In this document: piece by piece, positions 1-7,238 of the stretch
Layout: each line of letters starts with the position of its first letter
Position numbering within the stretch: position 1 is the stretch's first letter
Origin: Cryobacterium breve
GTDB taxonomy: Bacteria; Actinomycetota; Actinomycetes; Actinomycetales; Microbacteriaceae
NCBI RefSeq assembly: GCF_004402375.1
Contig: NZ_SOGJ01000007.1
Span: forward strand, 90,440-154,439
Length of the DNA: 64,000 nt
Reading direction: 5' to 3'
The notes under the pieces: generated by a model
Databases searched by the model: none
Told to the model about the DNA's origin: nothing
Seen by the model: the letters and a program-made list of their open reading frames with translations, nothing else
Made by a program: the position numbers and the translations under genes

Positions 1-245
1 TTCTGCTGGCCGATGAATCCGTGCCAGACCCCGAGGGACTGCGTGTAAACGGAGGAGTCGGCGTCGTACTCCGCCATGTCCGTGCGCATGATATCGGCGG
101 TGTATTGGGCGATTTCGAGGCCGGTTTTGAAGCGGTTCTGTGCCCGCATCCGGGCGACCGACTCAGGGTTGATCGCGTCCCAGCTGCTACCGGCCGCGTT
201 CTTGAGGGCTTCGACAGCCTGGGTGTCGTCTTGATAGAGGGTCAT
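1..245 (-). CDS. aceA: Isocitrate lyase, N-terminal part (cut by window edge)
   Basis: Cleaves isocitrate to glyoxylate and succinate, the first step of the glyoxylate shunt. Only about the first 81 residues are in the window; the gene runs off the left end. The translation carries the N-terminal block typical of the long (about 530 aa) Pseudomonas/Acinetobacter-type enzyme: a W..INPE segment, RMRAQNRFKTGL, YTADIMR.DMAEYDAD and YTQSLG.WHGFIGQQ. The catalytic KKCGH-type motif lies outside the window. Start: ATG at 245 is preferred over ATG at 251 because GAAGGA lies six bases before the former but directly abuts the latter. Three tandem 16-bp repeats lie in the leader (269-316), a possible regulator site. 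Family assignment is firm; regulation is inference. Confidence 0.9.
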   Translation of the reverse strand, partial: MTLYQDDTQAVEALKNAAGSSWDAINPESVARMRAQNRFKTGLEIAQYTADIMRTDMAEYDADSSVYTQSLGVWHGFIGQQ

Positions 246-268
246 GTGCATTCCTTCGACGTTGAATT

Positions 269-316
269 GTGCAGAGCTTGAGTCGTGCAGAGCTTGAATC
301 GTGCAGAGCTTGGACG
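269..316. repeat. Three tandem 16-bp repeats upstream of aceA
   Basis: The unit GTGCAGAGCTTGARTC occurs at 269-284 and 285-300, with a third, diverged copy from 301. They lie about 24-70 bp before the aceA start codon, within the leader or promoter. This could be a cooperative regulator site or simple slippage. Confidence 0.75.
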
Positions 317-782
317 GCTGTTCCGGCGGCCCCGATATCGGCTGCTAAATGAAGACTGCTGCAACAACCAACAGTCTTCTTCGGGATTCCCAGCAGAACT
401 TTCGCGATTCTTCTTCGTTTGAGAAGAAATTCCGGAGTGAGCCGGGCCGTGGCCGGGTAGGAGCGCCCGCCGGGCGCGACCGGGGAATCGCGCGGATGGC
501 AGCTCATCGGGCAGGAGGACCAGGTGATGAGACACAGGGAGGATCCCGGTAGTGCTGGCTCGCGGTCGGCATTTCGGGGGTCTGACCGTGATCGGGGTGT
601 TGCTCGCCGACCGGGCACGGCGGCAGACCAGACCGCCGGCCGACGATGTTCCGCCGACCGATTCGGATAAGGTGCCCGAGGGCGAAGCGGATGCCTGCCA
701 CCACCTGGCGCCAGGCGCTCGGCACGACCGGAGCGGACATCCGCTCCATCCGCGTCGCCCTCACCAACGAAAGGAACCCGCT
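317..782. other. Intergenic region, aceA promoter side
   Basis: I find no convincing gene here. It holds an imperfect hairpin built from GAAGACTG and CAGTCTTC (about 350-378) and an AT-richer stretch around 340-430 that is the likely aceA promoter. Open frames through 420-780 lack recognisable protein features. Confidence 0.5.
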
Positions 783-1493
783 ATGACCAGCACGCCCTCG
801 GCGATCGTTTTCGACGTCAACGAGACTCTCTCCGACATGACCCCGCTGAGTGCCCGGTTCGCGGAGATCGGCGCCCCTGCCTCCCTGGCGCGGGTCTGGT
901 TCGCCACACTGCTGCGGGACGGCTTCGCCCTCGCCGCCGCGGGCGGAACGGCGAAATTCTCCTTGATCGGATCCGAGATCCTACGCGGGGTCCTCCGCGA
1001 CGTCGCCCTGACCCGCAGTCTTGACGACGCCGTTCGCCACGTGATGGACGGCTTTGAAACGTTGAGCCTGCACCCGGACATCGCCGACGGCATCCGTGGT
1101 CTGAAGCAGGCTGGGCTGCGCCTGGTGACCCTATCCAATGGATCCGCGCAGGTGGCCGAGTCTCTCCTGACCCGGGCGGGTCTCCGCGGCGAGTTCGAGG
1201 CCGTGCTCACAGTGGAAGACGCCCCGGCCTGGAAACCGGTTCGCTCTGCCTACTCCTACGCCGCGGATGCCTGCGGCGTCCAGCCGTCCGATCTGCTCTT
1301 GGTAGCCGTGCACCCTTGGGACATCCACGGGGCCGCTCAGGCAGGCCTCCGTACCGCGTGGCTGAACCGCACCGACGAGATTTACCCCAGCTACTTCACG
1401 GCACCGGAACACACCATCACCGCCCTCACGGAGCTCGCCCTCCGGCTCGCGCCCGACCCTCACCCCGCGTCCCGTCCAGCCCCCCGCCCCTAA
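783..1493 (+). CDS. HAD-family haloacid dehalogenase type II
   Basis: A 236-aa HAD-superfamily hydrolase of the L-2-haloacid dehalogenase class. Motif I near the N-terminus is FDVNETL, with the nucleophile Asp followed by a non-DxD pattern as in dehalogenases rather than phosphatases. Motif II is LSNGS, motif III the Lys in WKP, and motif IV HPWDIHGAAQAG. Start ATG at 783 is preceded by AAAGGA. The C-terminal tail is Pro/Arg-rich, and its stop codon lies inside a palindromic repeat, so the tail may have been altered by insertion of that element. Substrate unknown; many such proteins act on small organic acids or sugar phosphates. Confidence 0.85.
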   Translation: MTSTPSAIVFDVNETLSDMTPLSARFAEIGAPASLARVWFATLLRDGFALAAAGGTAKFSLIGSEILRGVLRDVALTRSLDDAVRHVMDGFETLSLHPDIADGIRGLKQAGLRLVTLSNGSAQVAESLLTRAGLRGEFEAVLTVEDAPAWKPVRSAYSYAADACGVQPSDLLLVAVHPWDIHGAAQAGLRTAWLNRTDEIYPSYFTAPEHTITALTELALRLAPDPHPASRPAPRP

Positions 1494-1577
1494 CGAATTC
1501 GACGGAGATTTTGGCCCTGGAGCCCGGTTGTGGGCCAAAACGGGCCGAAAATCGGAAAATTTCCGCCGAATTCGTTA
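1491..1577. repeat. Palindromic repeat element, copy 1
   Basis: Terminal inverted repeats of 22 bp (TAACGAATTCGACGGAGATT side, 20 of 22 matching) enclose a second nested inverted repeat TTTTGGCCC/GGGCCAAAA. Related copies lie at 36957-37033 and, truncated, at 63839-63885. The element supplies the stop codon of the upstream HAD gene. Confidence 0.85.
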
Positions 1578-1633
1578 GGACACGGGCACGGGCACGGGCA
1601 CGGACACGGACAAGGACACGGGCAAGGGCAAGG
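1578..1633. repeat. Degenerate GGGCAC hexanucleotide repeat
   Basis: About nine units of GGGCAC, GGACAC or GGGCAA follow directly on the palindromic element. The phase and composition match the CCCGTG repeat inside the histidine kinase remnant at 2732-2773. Confidence 0.8.
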
Positions 1634-1656
1634 ATGAGGTCGGTGGTGGTTCTTTG

Positions 1657-1672
1657 ATACCCTAGGGGGTAT
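1657..1672. promoter_or_regulatory. CsoR/CstR-type operator 1
   Basis: ATACCCTAGGGGGTAT, a near-perfect 16-bp palindrome. Its right TAT starts a TATATT -10-like hexamer. The gap to the start codon at 1708 is exactly 35 bp, as at the operators before 6173 and 36846. Confidence 0.75.
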
Positions 1673-1707
1673 ATTGGAACCCTCATTGAATCGAGAAGGA
1701 GTTACCC

Positions 1708-1830
1708 ATGTGCAGTCCTATTCGTTGTAACCGCTGCGGCAAGATCACCTGGACCGGCTGTGGCGAGCACGTCGACAGCGTCATGGCCGATGTTCCGCTT
1801 GCTCAGCGTTGCACCTGCAACCAGGCATGA
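1708..1830 (+). CDS. 40-aa Cys-rich protein of unknown function
   Basis: Cytosolic mini-protein with five Cys (2, 7, 10, 18, 35) plus Cys37. The core reads CNRCGKITWTGCG, then HVDSVM, then VP..QRC. It looks like a small zinc-ribbon or thiol/metal-binding fold; no function is known to me. Start ATG 1708 has an AGAAGGAG Shine-Dalgarno about seven bases upstream. Its stop overlaps the next gene's start (ATGA), so it is translationally coupled to the rhodanese lipoprotein. A paralogue at 36679-36846 shares 22 of the first 35 positions and sits behind an identical operator at the same distance. I infer a role in the sulfane-sulfur or metal response of this regulon. Confidence 0.8.
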   Translation: MCSPIRCNRCGKITWTGCGEHVDSVMADVPLAQRCTCNQA

Positions 1831-2204
1831 AAAACCTCGTCGCAGCAGTCGTCCTGGCCGGTGCCGCCCTGTTCGGCCTCACCGCCTGCTCCACCCCCGC
1901 GGCCCCGGCCGCCTCGTCGACCATCGCAGCCGACGCCGTCGTGATCGATGTGCGCACTCCGGGGGAGTACGCTGCCGGTCACCTCAAGGGCGCGATGAAC
2001 ATCGACGTGCAGGCATCCGACTTCGACAGCCAGGCCTCGGCATTGCCGACCGACGGCGACTACGTGGTGTACTGCCGGTCGGGCAGTCGTTCGGCAGCCG
2101 CCACGGCCCGTCTGGCCGATCTCGGATTCACCTCGGTGACGGATGCCGGCGCCATGTCCGCCGCCGCCGTCTCCACCGGGCTCCCGATCGTCACCACCCC
2201 GTAG
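1827..2204 (+). CDS. Rhodanese-domain lipoprotein
   Basis: A 125-aa sulfurtransferase-type protein exported and lipid-anchored. Signal peptide with lipobox LTAC (Cys about residue 23), a short Ala/Pro linker, then a single rhodanese domain opening VVIDVRTPGEYAAGHL and carrying the active-site loop CRSGSR. Rhodaneses move sulfane sulfur through a Cys persulfide; location outside the membrane suggests handling of thiosulfate or polysulfide. ATG at 1827 overlaps the stop of the tiny Cys-rich gene, so the pair forms one operator-controlled operon. Length fits a single-domain lipoprotein rhodanese. Confidence 0.9.
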   Translation: MKNLVAAVVLAGAALFGLTACSTPAAPAASSTIAADAVVIDVRTPGEYAAGHLKGAMNIDVQASDFDSQASALPTDGDYVVYCRSGSRSAAATARLADLGFTSVTDAGAMSAAAVSTGLPIVTTP

Positions 2205-2276
2205 CACCCGTGGCACCCGTACCGCCCGCAACCAGCGAACGTCACCCACGATCGGTGCCCTTCGCTGATCAGGGCG

Positions 2277-3121
2277 ATGACGGATGCCGCGCAGTCGTTC
2301 ACGGCCGGAGACCGGCATTCGCGCACCACCGGCCGGGCACCGGGGGAGCTGGGCGACCTGGCGGTCGCGTTCGATGACATGGCCGACGCGGTGGTGCGGT
2401 CGGAGCGGGATCGCCGCACCATGACGGCCGACGTGGCCCGGAACTGCGCACGCCGCTGGCCGCGCTGCTGGCCGCGCTGCAGGCCGGGCTGGAGGAACTG
2501 CGCGACGGACTGGTGCGGCTCACACGCGAGGGCCTCGCCGGCCTGAATGACCAGTCTCTCCGGCTGGGACGAGTGGTGGCCGACCTGGCCGAACTGACCG
2601 CGGTCGAGACAGCGGGGCCGTCGTTGCGCCTCGCCTCCGTCGACCTGGCCCAGATCGTGCGGGAGGAGTCGACCGTGCGGGAATCGGAGCTTCGGGCGGC
2701 GGAGGTGAACCTGGAGCTCGACGGGCACGGCCCCGTGCCCGTGCCCGTGCCCGTGCCCGTGCCCGTGCCCGTGCGAGCTGATGCCGACCGTCTGCACCAG
2801 GCCGTCGGCAACCTGCTGGCCAACGCGGCCCGATACTGCCGCCCGGGAGAAACGGTGAACCTGAGCGTCACCGCGGACGAGCGTCAGGCTGTGCTCCGGG
2901 TCGCCGACCACGGACCCGGCTTCTCGGCCGACGAACTGCCGCACATCTTCGATCGGCTGTGGCAAGGCCGGGCGGCCGAGCAGGTCGCGGGGTCGGGGAT
3001 CGGCCTGGCGTTCGTGCGCAAATTCGTCGTCAGCCAGGGTGGAACGATCGAGGCGGCATCCGCTCCGGGCCAGGGCACCGTGATGACGATCAGCCTGCCG
3101 CGTGAAGCCCACAAAGGGTAG
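2277..3121 (+). pseudogene. Sensor histidine kinase remnant (frameshifted, N-terminally truncated)
   Basis: Two overlapping frames together give a HAMP tail (GDLAVAFDDMADAV), the dimerisation helix and a HATPase_c domain (N-box NLLANAARY, G1 DHGPGF, F/G2 GSGIGLAFVRKF). The frame breaks exactly at the H-box: TADVAR is followed, one base out of frame, by ELRTPL near 2441, and the phosphoacceptor His codon is gone. The periplasmic sensor and first membrane segment are missing; the rhodanese gene lies directly upstream. A CCCGTG hexamer run adds about seven Pro-Val pairs between DHp and the N-box. All three defects argue that this is a dead gene. Confidence 0.85.
2732..2773. repeat. CCCGTG x7 microsatellite in kinase remnant
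   Basis: Seven perfect hexamer units, in frame, coding for alternating Pro and Val. The surrounding kinase sequence suggests that one unit was ancestral. Confidence 0.95.
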
Positions 3122-3151
3122 GGCCCGGAAGGCAGTGGCGCCGGGGACCGG

Positions 3152-3532
3152 TTAGGCGGAGGCCTGGTCTGAGGCCTGGCGGGCCGCGATGCTGGCGTGC
3201 ACCTCGTCCATGTCGAGGTTCCGCACGGCCGTGATGACCTCGTCCAAGGAGGTGGCATTCAGGGCTCCGGGCTGGGAGAACACGAGCACCGTGTCGCGGA
3301 ACGCCATCAGCGTCGGGATCGAACGGATGCCCGCAGCTGCGGCCAGGCTCTGCTCGGCCTCGGTGTCGACCTTGGCGAATACGATGTCGGGGTGCTTCTC
3401 GGAGGCAGCGGTGAAGGTGGGCGCGAACATGCGGCAGGGGCCGCACCAGGCGGCCCAGAAGTCAACCAGCACGATGGGATTGTCGGTGATGGTCTGGTCG
3501 AAGGTTTTCTCGGTGGTGTCGATGGTTGCCAT
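3152..3532 (-). CDS. trxA: Thioredoxin
   Basis: A 126-aa thioredoxin with the FWAAWCGPCRMFAP active site (Cys30/Cys33) and the cis-Pro loop RSIPTL. The C-terminal 15 residues extend a little beyond the usual 108-aa fold. Transcribed away from the MBL-rhodanese gene, with its own operator (3544-3559) only 11 bp before the ATG. The TATATT -10-like box ends eight bases before the ATG, so the transcript is probably leaderless or nearly so. Likely job in this context: reducing persulfidated proteins or recycling the rhodanese. Lack of a Shine-Dalgarno is consistent with a leaderless start. Confidence 0.93.
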   Translation of the reverse strand: MATIDTTEKTFDQTITDNPIVLVDFWAAWCGPCRMFAPTFTAASEKHPDIVFAKVDTEAEQSLAAAAGIRSIPTLMAFRDTVLVFSQPGALNATSLDEVITAVRNLDMDEVHASIAARQASDQASA

Positions 3533-3543
3533 CGTCTCACAAT

Positions 3544-3559
3544 ATACCCCATGGGGTAT
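3544..3559. promoter_or_regulatory. CsoR/CstR-type operator 2 (thioredoxin side)
   Basis: ATACCCCATGGGGTAT, a perfect 16-bp palindrome. Read on the minus strand its end forms the start of TATATT, the presumed -10 box of the thioredoxin gene. Confidence 0.8.
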
Positions 3560-3588
3560 GTAGGTCAAGCGATCACGGTTGCGCAAAA

Positions 3589-3604
3589 ATACCCTGGGGG
3601 GTAT
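3589..3604. promoter_or_regulatory. CsoR/CstR-type operator 3 (MBL-rhodanese side)
   Basis: ATACCCTGGGGGGTAT, an imperfect palindrome 29 bp from operator 2. Its right end begins TATCGT, a TANNNT-type -10 for the plus-strand gene starting at 3657. Confidence 0.75.
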
Positions 3605-3656
3605 CGTGTCCATCGTGCAATCCGATCCGCATGCATGACCTGGAGGACTTCGAACC

Positions 3657-5018
3657 ATGGACGTTATCGTTATCGAAACCCCGCAACTGGGAGACCGCAG
3701 CTACCTGGTGCATGACGGCGCCGTCGCGCTCGTCATCGACCCACAGCGGGACACCGACCGCGTGGAGAACGCGGCACGCGAGGCCGGGGTCATCATCACC
3801 CACGTCGCCGAGACCCACCTGCACAACGACTATGTGACCGGCGGATTTGAACTCGCCCGGGCGCACGGCGCGAAGTACCTGGTCAACGCCGTCGACGCCG
3901 TCACGTTCGAGCGGGAGCCCGTCACCGACGGCCAGATCCTCCCCGTCGGCGGCCTGACCGTGGCCGTCGTGGCCACGCCGGGTCACACTCACACGCACGT
4001 GTCGTACATCGTCAGCGACGGCAGCACCGAGGCGGTCTTCTCCGGCGGCAGCCTGCTGTTCGGCTCGGTCGGACGTACCGACCTGGTGGCCGCGGGCGAC
4101 ACCGTCGGACTCACCCACGACCAATACGCCTCGGCGCGTCGCCTCGTGCACGAAGCCGAGCATGACGCCGCCCTCTTCCCAACCCACGGGTTCGGTTCCT
4201 TCTGCTCCAGCGGCCCAGCCACCGGCGCGGGAGCGTCCACCATCGGCGAGCAGCTCACGGCGAACCATGCCCTGACCGACGCCGATGAGGAGCACTTCGT
4301 GCGCGACCTGATCGCCAACCTCACCGCGTACCCCTCATACTACGCGCACATGGCCCCCGCAAACATGCAGGGTCCCAGCGCCGCAAACCTGCAGGTGCCG
4401 GACTCCCTCGACGCCGCCGAGCTCACCCGCCGCCTGGCCGAGGGGGAGTGGGTCGTCGACTTGCGCAACCGCGTCGCCTTCTCGAGCAACCACCTGCAGG
4501 GTGCCGTGAGCTTCGAATACGGCAACGGCTCCAACTTCACCACCTATCTGGGCTGGGTTCTGCCCTGGAACGAGCAGCTCACCCTGGTGGGCGACCGGGC
4601 AGACGTCGAGGACGCCATCCGTGACCTGTCGCGTATCGGCATCGACTCCCCACTTGCCGCCATCGGCACCGATCCGCACACCCTGTCGCCGGACGCACCG
4701 GTCGCCTCCTACCCGCGCGTGGGCTGGGATGGACTACTGCTGGACCTGGCTGAGACGGACGTTCTGCTGGACACGCGGCGCACCGACGAGTTCGCCGCAT
4801 CCCACCTGCTGGGTGCGGTGAACGTTCCGTTGCACGAGATGCTCTCCCGGATGGGGGAGATCCCGGCCGGGAAGATCTGGGTGCACTGCGGTTCCGGCTA
4901 CCGGGCCGGGGTCGCCGCCAGCCTGCTGCAGCGCGCCGGACGCGAGGTCGTGCACGTGGACGCGAACTTCGACCAGGCCGCGGCCGCCGGACTCACCCTG
5001 GCCGAGCTGGCCGTCTAA
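3657..5018 (+). CDS. CstB-like metallo-beta-lactamase/rhodanese fusion
   Basis: A 453-aa three-domain protein of the persulfide dioxygenase-sulfurtransferase type. N-terminal MBL fold (1-245) with ETHLHNDYVTG (His54, His56) and TPGH (His110). A rhodanese-like domain without catalytic Cys follows (about 255-350), then an active rhodanese (about 360-450) with HCGSGYRAG, Cys411. Staphylococcal CstB, of the same layout, oxidises persulfides and yields thiosulfate. Oddity: the GD motif that supplies the Asp metal ligand in ETHE1-type enzymes reads GG here (about residue 131), so metal binding may differ. Start ATG 3657 follows GGAGGA. It heads an operon running to the TauE gene. Confidence 0.88.
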   Translation: MDVIVIETPQLGDRSYLVHDGAVALVIDPQRDTDRVENAAREAGVIITHVAETHLHNDYVTGGFELARAHGAKYLVNAVDAVTFEREPVTDGQILPVGGLTVAVVATPGHTHTHVSYIVSDGSTEAVFSGGSLLFGSVGRTDLVAAGDTVGLTHDQYASARRLVHEAEHDAALFPTHGFGSFCSSGPATGAGASTIGEQLTANHALTDADEEHFVRDLIANLTAYPSYYAHMAPANMQGPSAANLQVPDSLDAAELTRRLAEGEWVVDLRNRVAFSSNHLQGAVSFEYGNGSNFTTYLGWVLPWNEQLTLVGDRADVEDAIRDLSRIGIDSPLAAIGTDPHTLSPDAPVASYPRVGWDGLLLDLAETDVLLDTRRTDEFAASHLLGAVNVPLHEMLSRMGEIPAGKIWVHCGSGYRAGVAASLLQRAGREVVHVDANFDQAAAAGLTLAELAV

Positions 5019-5038
5019 CCCCATGACGGGAATGCGAA

Positions 5039-5161
5039 TTGCGATCTCGCCTCACCTGCCTGGGAACCGCTCTGTTCGGCGTTGTCGCACTGGGTGCACT
5101 CCTTCTGATTCTGGGGGGACGATTCCGCCCCTACCTGTCCCAGGAAAGGTGCTCACAATGA
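5039..5161 (+). CDS. Possible 40-aa single-pass membrane peptide
   Basis: TTG-initiated frame (no ATG or GTG available after the upstream in-frame stop) coding one hydrophobic helix, TALFGVVALGALLLILGG, followed by a short basic/polar tail. Its stop overlaps the ATG of the next small frame by four bases. It lies between the MBL-rhodanese gene and the TauE gene, so a small partner of the exporter is conceivable. The start has only a weak upstream GGGAA. Low certainty; no family recognised. Confidence 0.35.
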   Translation: MRSRLTCLGTALFGVVALGALLLILGGRFRPYLSQERCSQ

Positions 5162-5322
5162 AGGGCCCCCCGCAGCAGGTCTTCACCCGACTGGATGAGG
5201 CTCAGATCGTCGAAGTGGGGGAGGCCTCCGAACGGATCGTCGGCATGACTTTCGGACGCCGCAACATTCCGCACTGCACCATTCCCGGGCGGCTGCCCCT
5301 TGTCCTTCCTCAGCGTCCATGA
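5158..5322 (+). CDS. Hypothetical 54-aa protein, coupled to TauE gene
   Basis: Short soluble frame with a good Shine-Dalgarno (AGGAAAGG, about nine bases before ATG 5158). Its stop overlaps the TauE start by ATGA, and the TauE gene has no Shine-Dalgarno of its own, so this frame could act as a translational coupler. The product has no motif I recognise; a C-terminal IPG.LPLVLP stretch faintly recalls the end of a rhodanese domain, so it may be a remnant. Function unknown. Confidence 0.45.
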   Translation: MKGPPQQVFTRLDEAQIVEVGEASERIVGMTFGRRNIPHCTIPGRLPLVLPQRP

Positions 5323-6092
5323 TCGCCGTGGCCCTCGTTCTCGGGCTCGTCGTGGGGGCGCTGTTGGGTCTGGTCGGAGGCGGCGGGGCGATCATCGCCG
5401 TGCCGGCCCTCGTCTATGGGGTCGGACTGCCGCTGGAGGAGGCGATACCTACCTCCCTGATCGTGGTCGGAGCGGCTTCCGCCGTCGCCGTCTTGCCCCG
5501 GCTGCGACGCGGTGTCAACTGGCGCCTGGCCCTGATCGTCGGCTCCGCCGGAGTGGGGACCGCCGCGCTGGGCACGATGGTCAACCGGCTGCTCGACCAG
5601 GGCGTCCTACTCCTGGCCTTTGCCGTGATCATGGTGATCGCCGGCATCCGCATGTTCGTGCCCATCCGGGCCGGAGGCGGCCCGTGTTCCCTCCCCGGCG
5701 GCGGCACCGACTGGCGCGGCTGCCTGCCCCGGGCACTCGCCACGGGTGCGGTGGTCGGTTTTCTCACCGGGCTGCTCGGCGTTGGCGGCGGCTTTCTCAT
5801 CGTTCCCGCGCTCACCCTGGCGCTCGGGTTGCCCATGAGCGTGACCGTGGGGACCTCGCTCGTCATCATCGTGATCAATTCGATCGCCGGGTTCACGGCA
5901 CACGTCGGTGGTGTGGAGATCGACTGGGCCGTGACCGGCGCGTTCGCCGCGACGGCCATGGCGGCGTCGCTGATCGCCGGCCGGTTGGCCCGTGGCCTGT
6001 CGGACACGTTGCTGAAACGCGGATTCGCGGTTCTCGTTCTGATCGTCGCAGGCTACGTGGCCGTGCAGGCCGTGATCGCGTTGTTCGGCTAG
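5319..6092 (+). CDS. Sulfite exporter TauE/SafE family permease
   Basis: A 257-aa integral membrane protein with about eight hydrophobic segments in two halves. Each half has the family's glycine-rich signature: LLGLVGGGGAIIAVPAL near residue 15-31 and GLLGVGGGFLIVPAL near 150-165. Members export sulfite, sulfoacetate or related anions. In staphylococcal cst loci a TauE protein is co-regulated with CstB, and the layout here matches: it is the last gene of the operator-3 operon. A probable role is removal of sulfite or thiosulfate made by the MBL-rhodanese enzyme. The next operator starts 29 bp past its stop. Confidence 0.9.
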   Translation: MIAVALVLGLVVGALLGLVGGGGAIIAVPALVYGVGLPLEEAIPTSLIVVGAASAVAVLPRLRRGVNWRLALIVGSAGVGTAALGTMVNRLLDQGVLLLAFAVIMVIAGIRMFVPIRAGGGPCSLPGGGTDWRGCLPRALATGAVVGFLTGLLGVGGGFLIVPALTLALGLPMSVTVGTSLVIIVINSIAGFTAHVGGVEIDWAVTGAFAATAMAASLIAGRLARGLSDTLLKRGFAVLVLIVAGYVAVQAVIALFG

Positions 6093-6121
6093 GGCAGCGC
6101 CAGGAACAGCTTCTGCATAAA

Positions 6122-6137
6122 ATACCCCGTGGGGTAT
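6122..6137. promoter_or_regulatory. CsoR/CstR-type operator 4
   Basis: ATACCCCGTGGGGTAT, with the right TAT leading into a TATAAA -10-like box. It lies exactly 35 bp before the ATG at 6173. Confidence 0.8.
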
Positions 6138-6172
6138 AAACTCCCAATCGCAATCGAGGAAACGGTCACGCC

Positions 6173-6676
6173 ATGAGAATTTCGGGAATGCTGACCGGAC
6201 TCCGCACCTGGCACGGCCGGCGATGGATGATCGCCGCCGGTGTCGCCGCGGCGGCGCTGGTCGTTCTGACCCTCGCCACGGGATCCGTCGCCGTGGCCGG
6301 CGGATCGCTGGTGTTCCCCGGAGCCGCGTGGGCCTCTGCGGTCACGGTCGTGGGGGTGGGGCTGATCGGCCTGGTCGCCGGCAGCTACTTCGATGCCCCG
6401 ATCGGCGGAGAGGCCACGAGGTGTGACGTGCGCTGGCCGGTGCTCGGCCTGATCGCGGTCTACCTCACCACCGAACTGCGGGAGGCCGTGCCGCTCATCT
6501 CCGACGCCGTCCGCCCGGTCGTCGCCGTCGCCGCGCTCGCGCTGCTGATGTGGGCGCTGCTCGAGCGACTGGGCAGAGAGCACCGAGCCGTCGCCGGCCG
6601 GAGTGAGATCGGTGGGGACGGTGAGGTCTGCACGACGTGCAAGCCGTTGTTTCCGGAGCCGCGCAATCGCGCCTAG
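6173..6676 (+). CDS. Unknown membrane protein with C-terminal CxxC
   Basis: A 167-aa protein with about four membrane segments (roughly 18-40, 46-72, 84-98, 103-126) and a cytosolic or external tail carrying CTTCKPLFPEP. I do not recognise the family. The CxxC tail and the shared operator and promoter architecture tie it to the sulfane-sulfur regulon; it could be a transporter subunit or redox partner. Start ATG 6173 follows a GAGGAAA Shine-Dalgarno. The operator-to-start distance (35 bp) equals that of both tiny Cys-rich genes. Confidence 0.75.
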   Translation: MRISGMLTGLRTWHGRRWMIAAGVAAAALVVLTLATGSVAVAGGSLVFPGAAWASAVTVVGVGLIGLVAGSYFDAPIGGEATRCDVRWPVLGLIAVYLTTELREAVPLISDAVRPVVAVAALALLMWALLERLGREHRAVAGRSEIGGDGEVCTTCKPLFPEPRNRA

Positions 6677-6763
6677 CTGCTCCCCGACAACCCGCTACCC
6701 GCCAGCGGGAGGTGTGGGCCCCTGCCGCGGATTGCAGGACGATCTTCCGCCATAGCCCTGTCG

Positions 6764-7165
6764 TTACATGGACGCCGCAACCACGGCGAGCACGTTGGCG
6801 GCCGGGTCCGTGAACCAGGCGATCGCTGCCCTGTTCTCCTCATCGCGCATGATGCCCTTCTCGTCGTTGGGCGGCATGTCGGCCAGATCCTCGTCGCCGA
6901 AGATCTTCGTGGTCACGCCGCGGGCGTTGAGCTCGTCGACCGCCTTCTCGACGTCGTCGGCCACGAAGTTGAGCACGGTGAAGGTGGCCGGCACGTGATC
7001 GGGCTTGGCGTAGATGAACAGCTGCGCGCCGTTGCCGAGCCGAATTTCGAGGTTGCCCATCATGCCCTCCTGCACATCGAGGCCGAGGGTCTCCTCGTAG
7101 AAGAGCCTCGCCTTGTCGATGTCGTCCACGGAGAACGAACTGAAGGCCTCGGAACTGGTGAACAT
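6764..7165 (-). CDS. VOC-family (glyoxalase/bleomycin-resistance fold) protein
   Basis: A 133-aa single VOC module: N-terminal FSSFSVDDIDKARLFYEETL, a central LRLGN-like strand region (EIRLGNGAQLFIY) and C-terminal AAIAWFTDPAANVLAVV. VOC proteins bind a metal in a paired beta-alpha-beta-beta-beta fold and range from lyases to resistance proteins; substrate unknown. Start ATG at 7165 follows GGGAGA. It is in the same direction as the upstream DEAD-box helicase but separated from it by a hairpin (7239-7272). Confidence 0.85.
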   Translation of the reverse strand: MFTSSEAFSSFSVDDIDKARLFYEETLGLDVQEGMMGNLEIRLGNGAQLFIYAKPDHVPATFTVLNFVADDVEKAVDELNARGVTTKIFGDEDLADMPPNDEKGIMRDEENRAAIAWFTDPAANVLAVVAASM

Positions 7166-7238
7166 GGCAGTCTCCCTTGTCAGGAACCATTCGGTTGGCC
7201 TCCGACGATTGCACGCTACACCGGAGCCGGATAGCCCT

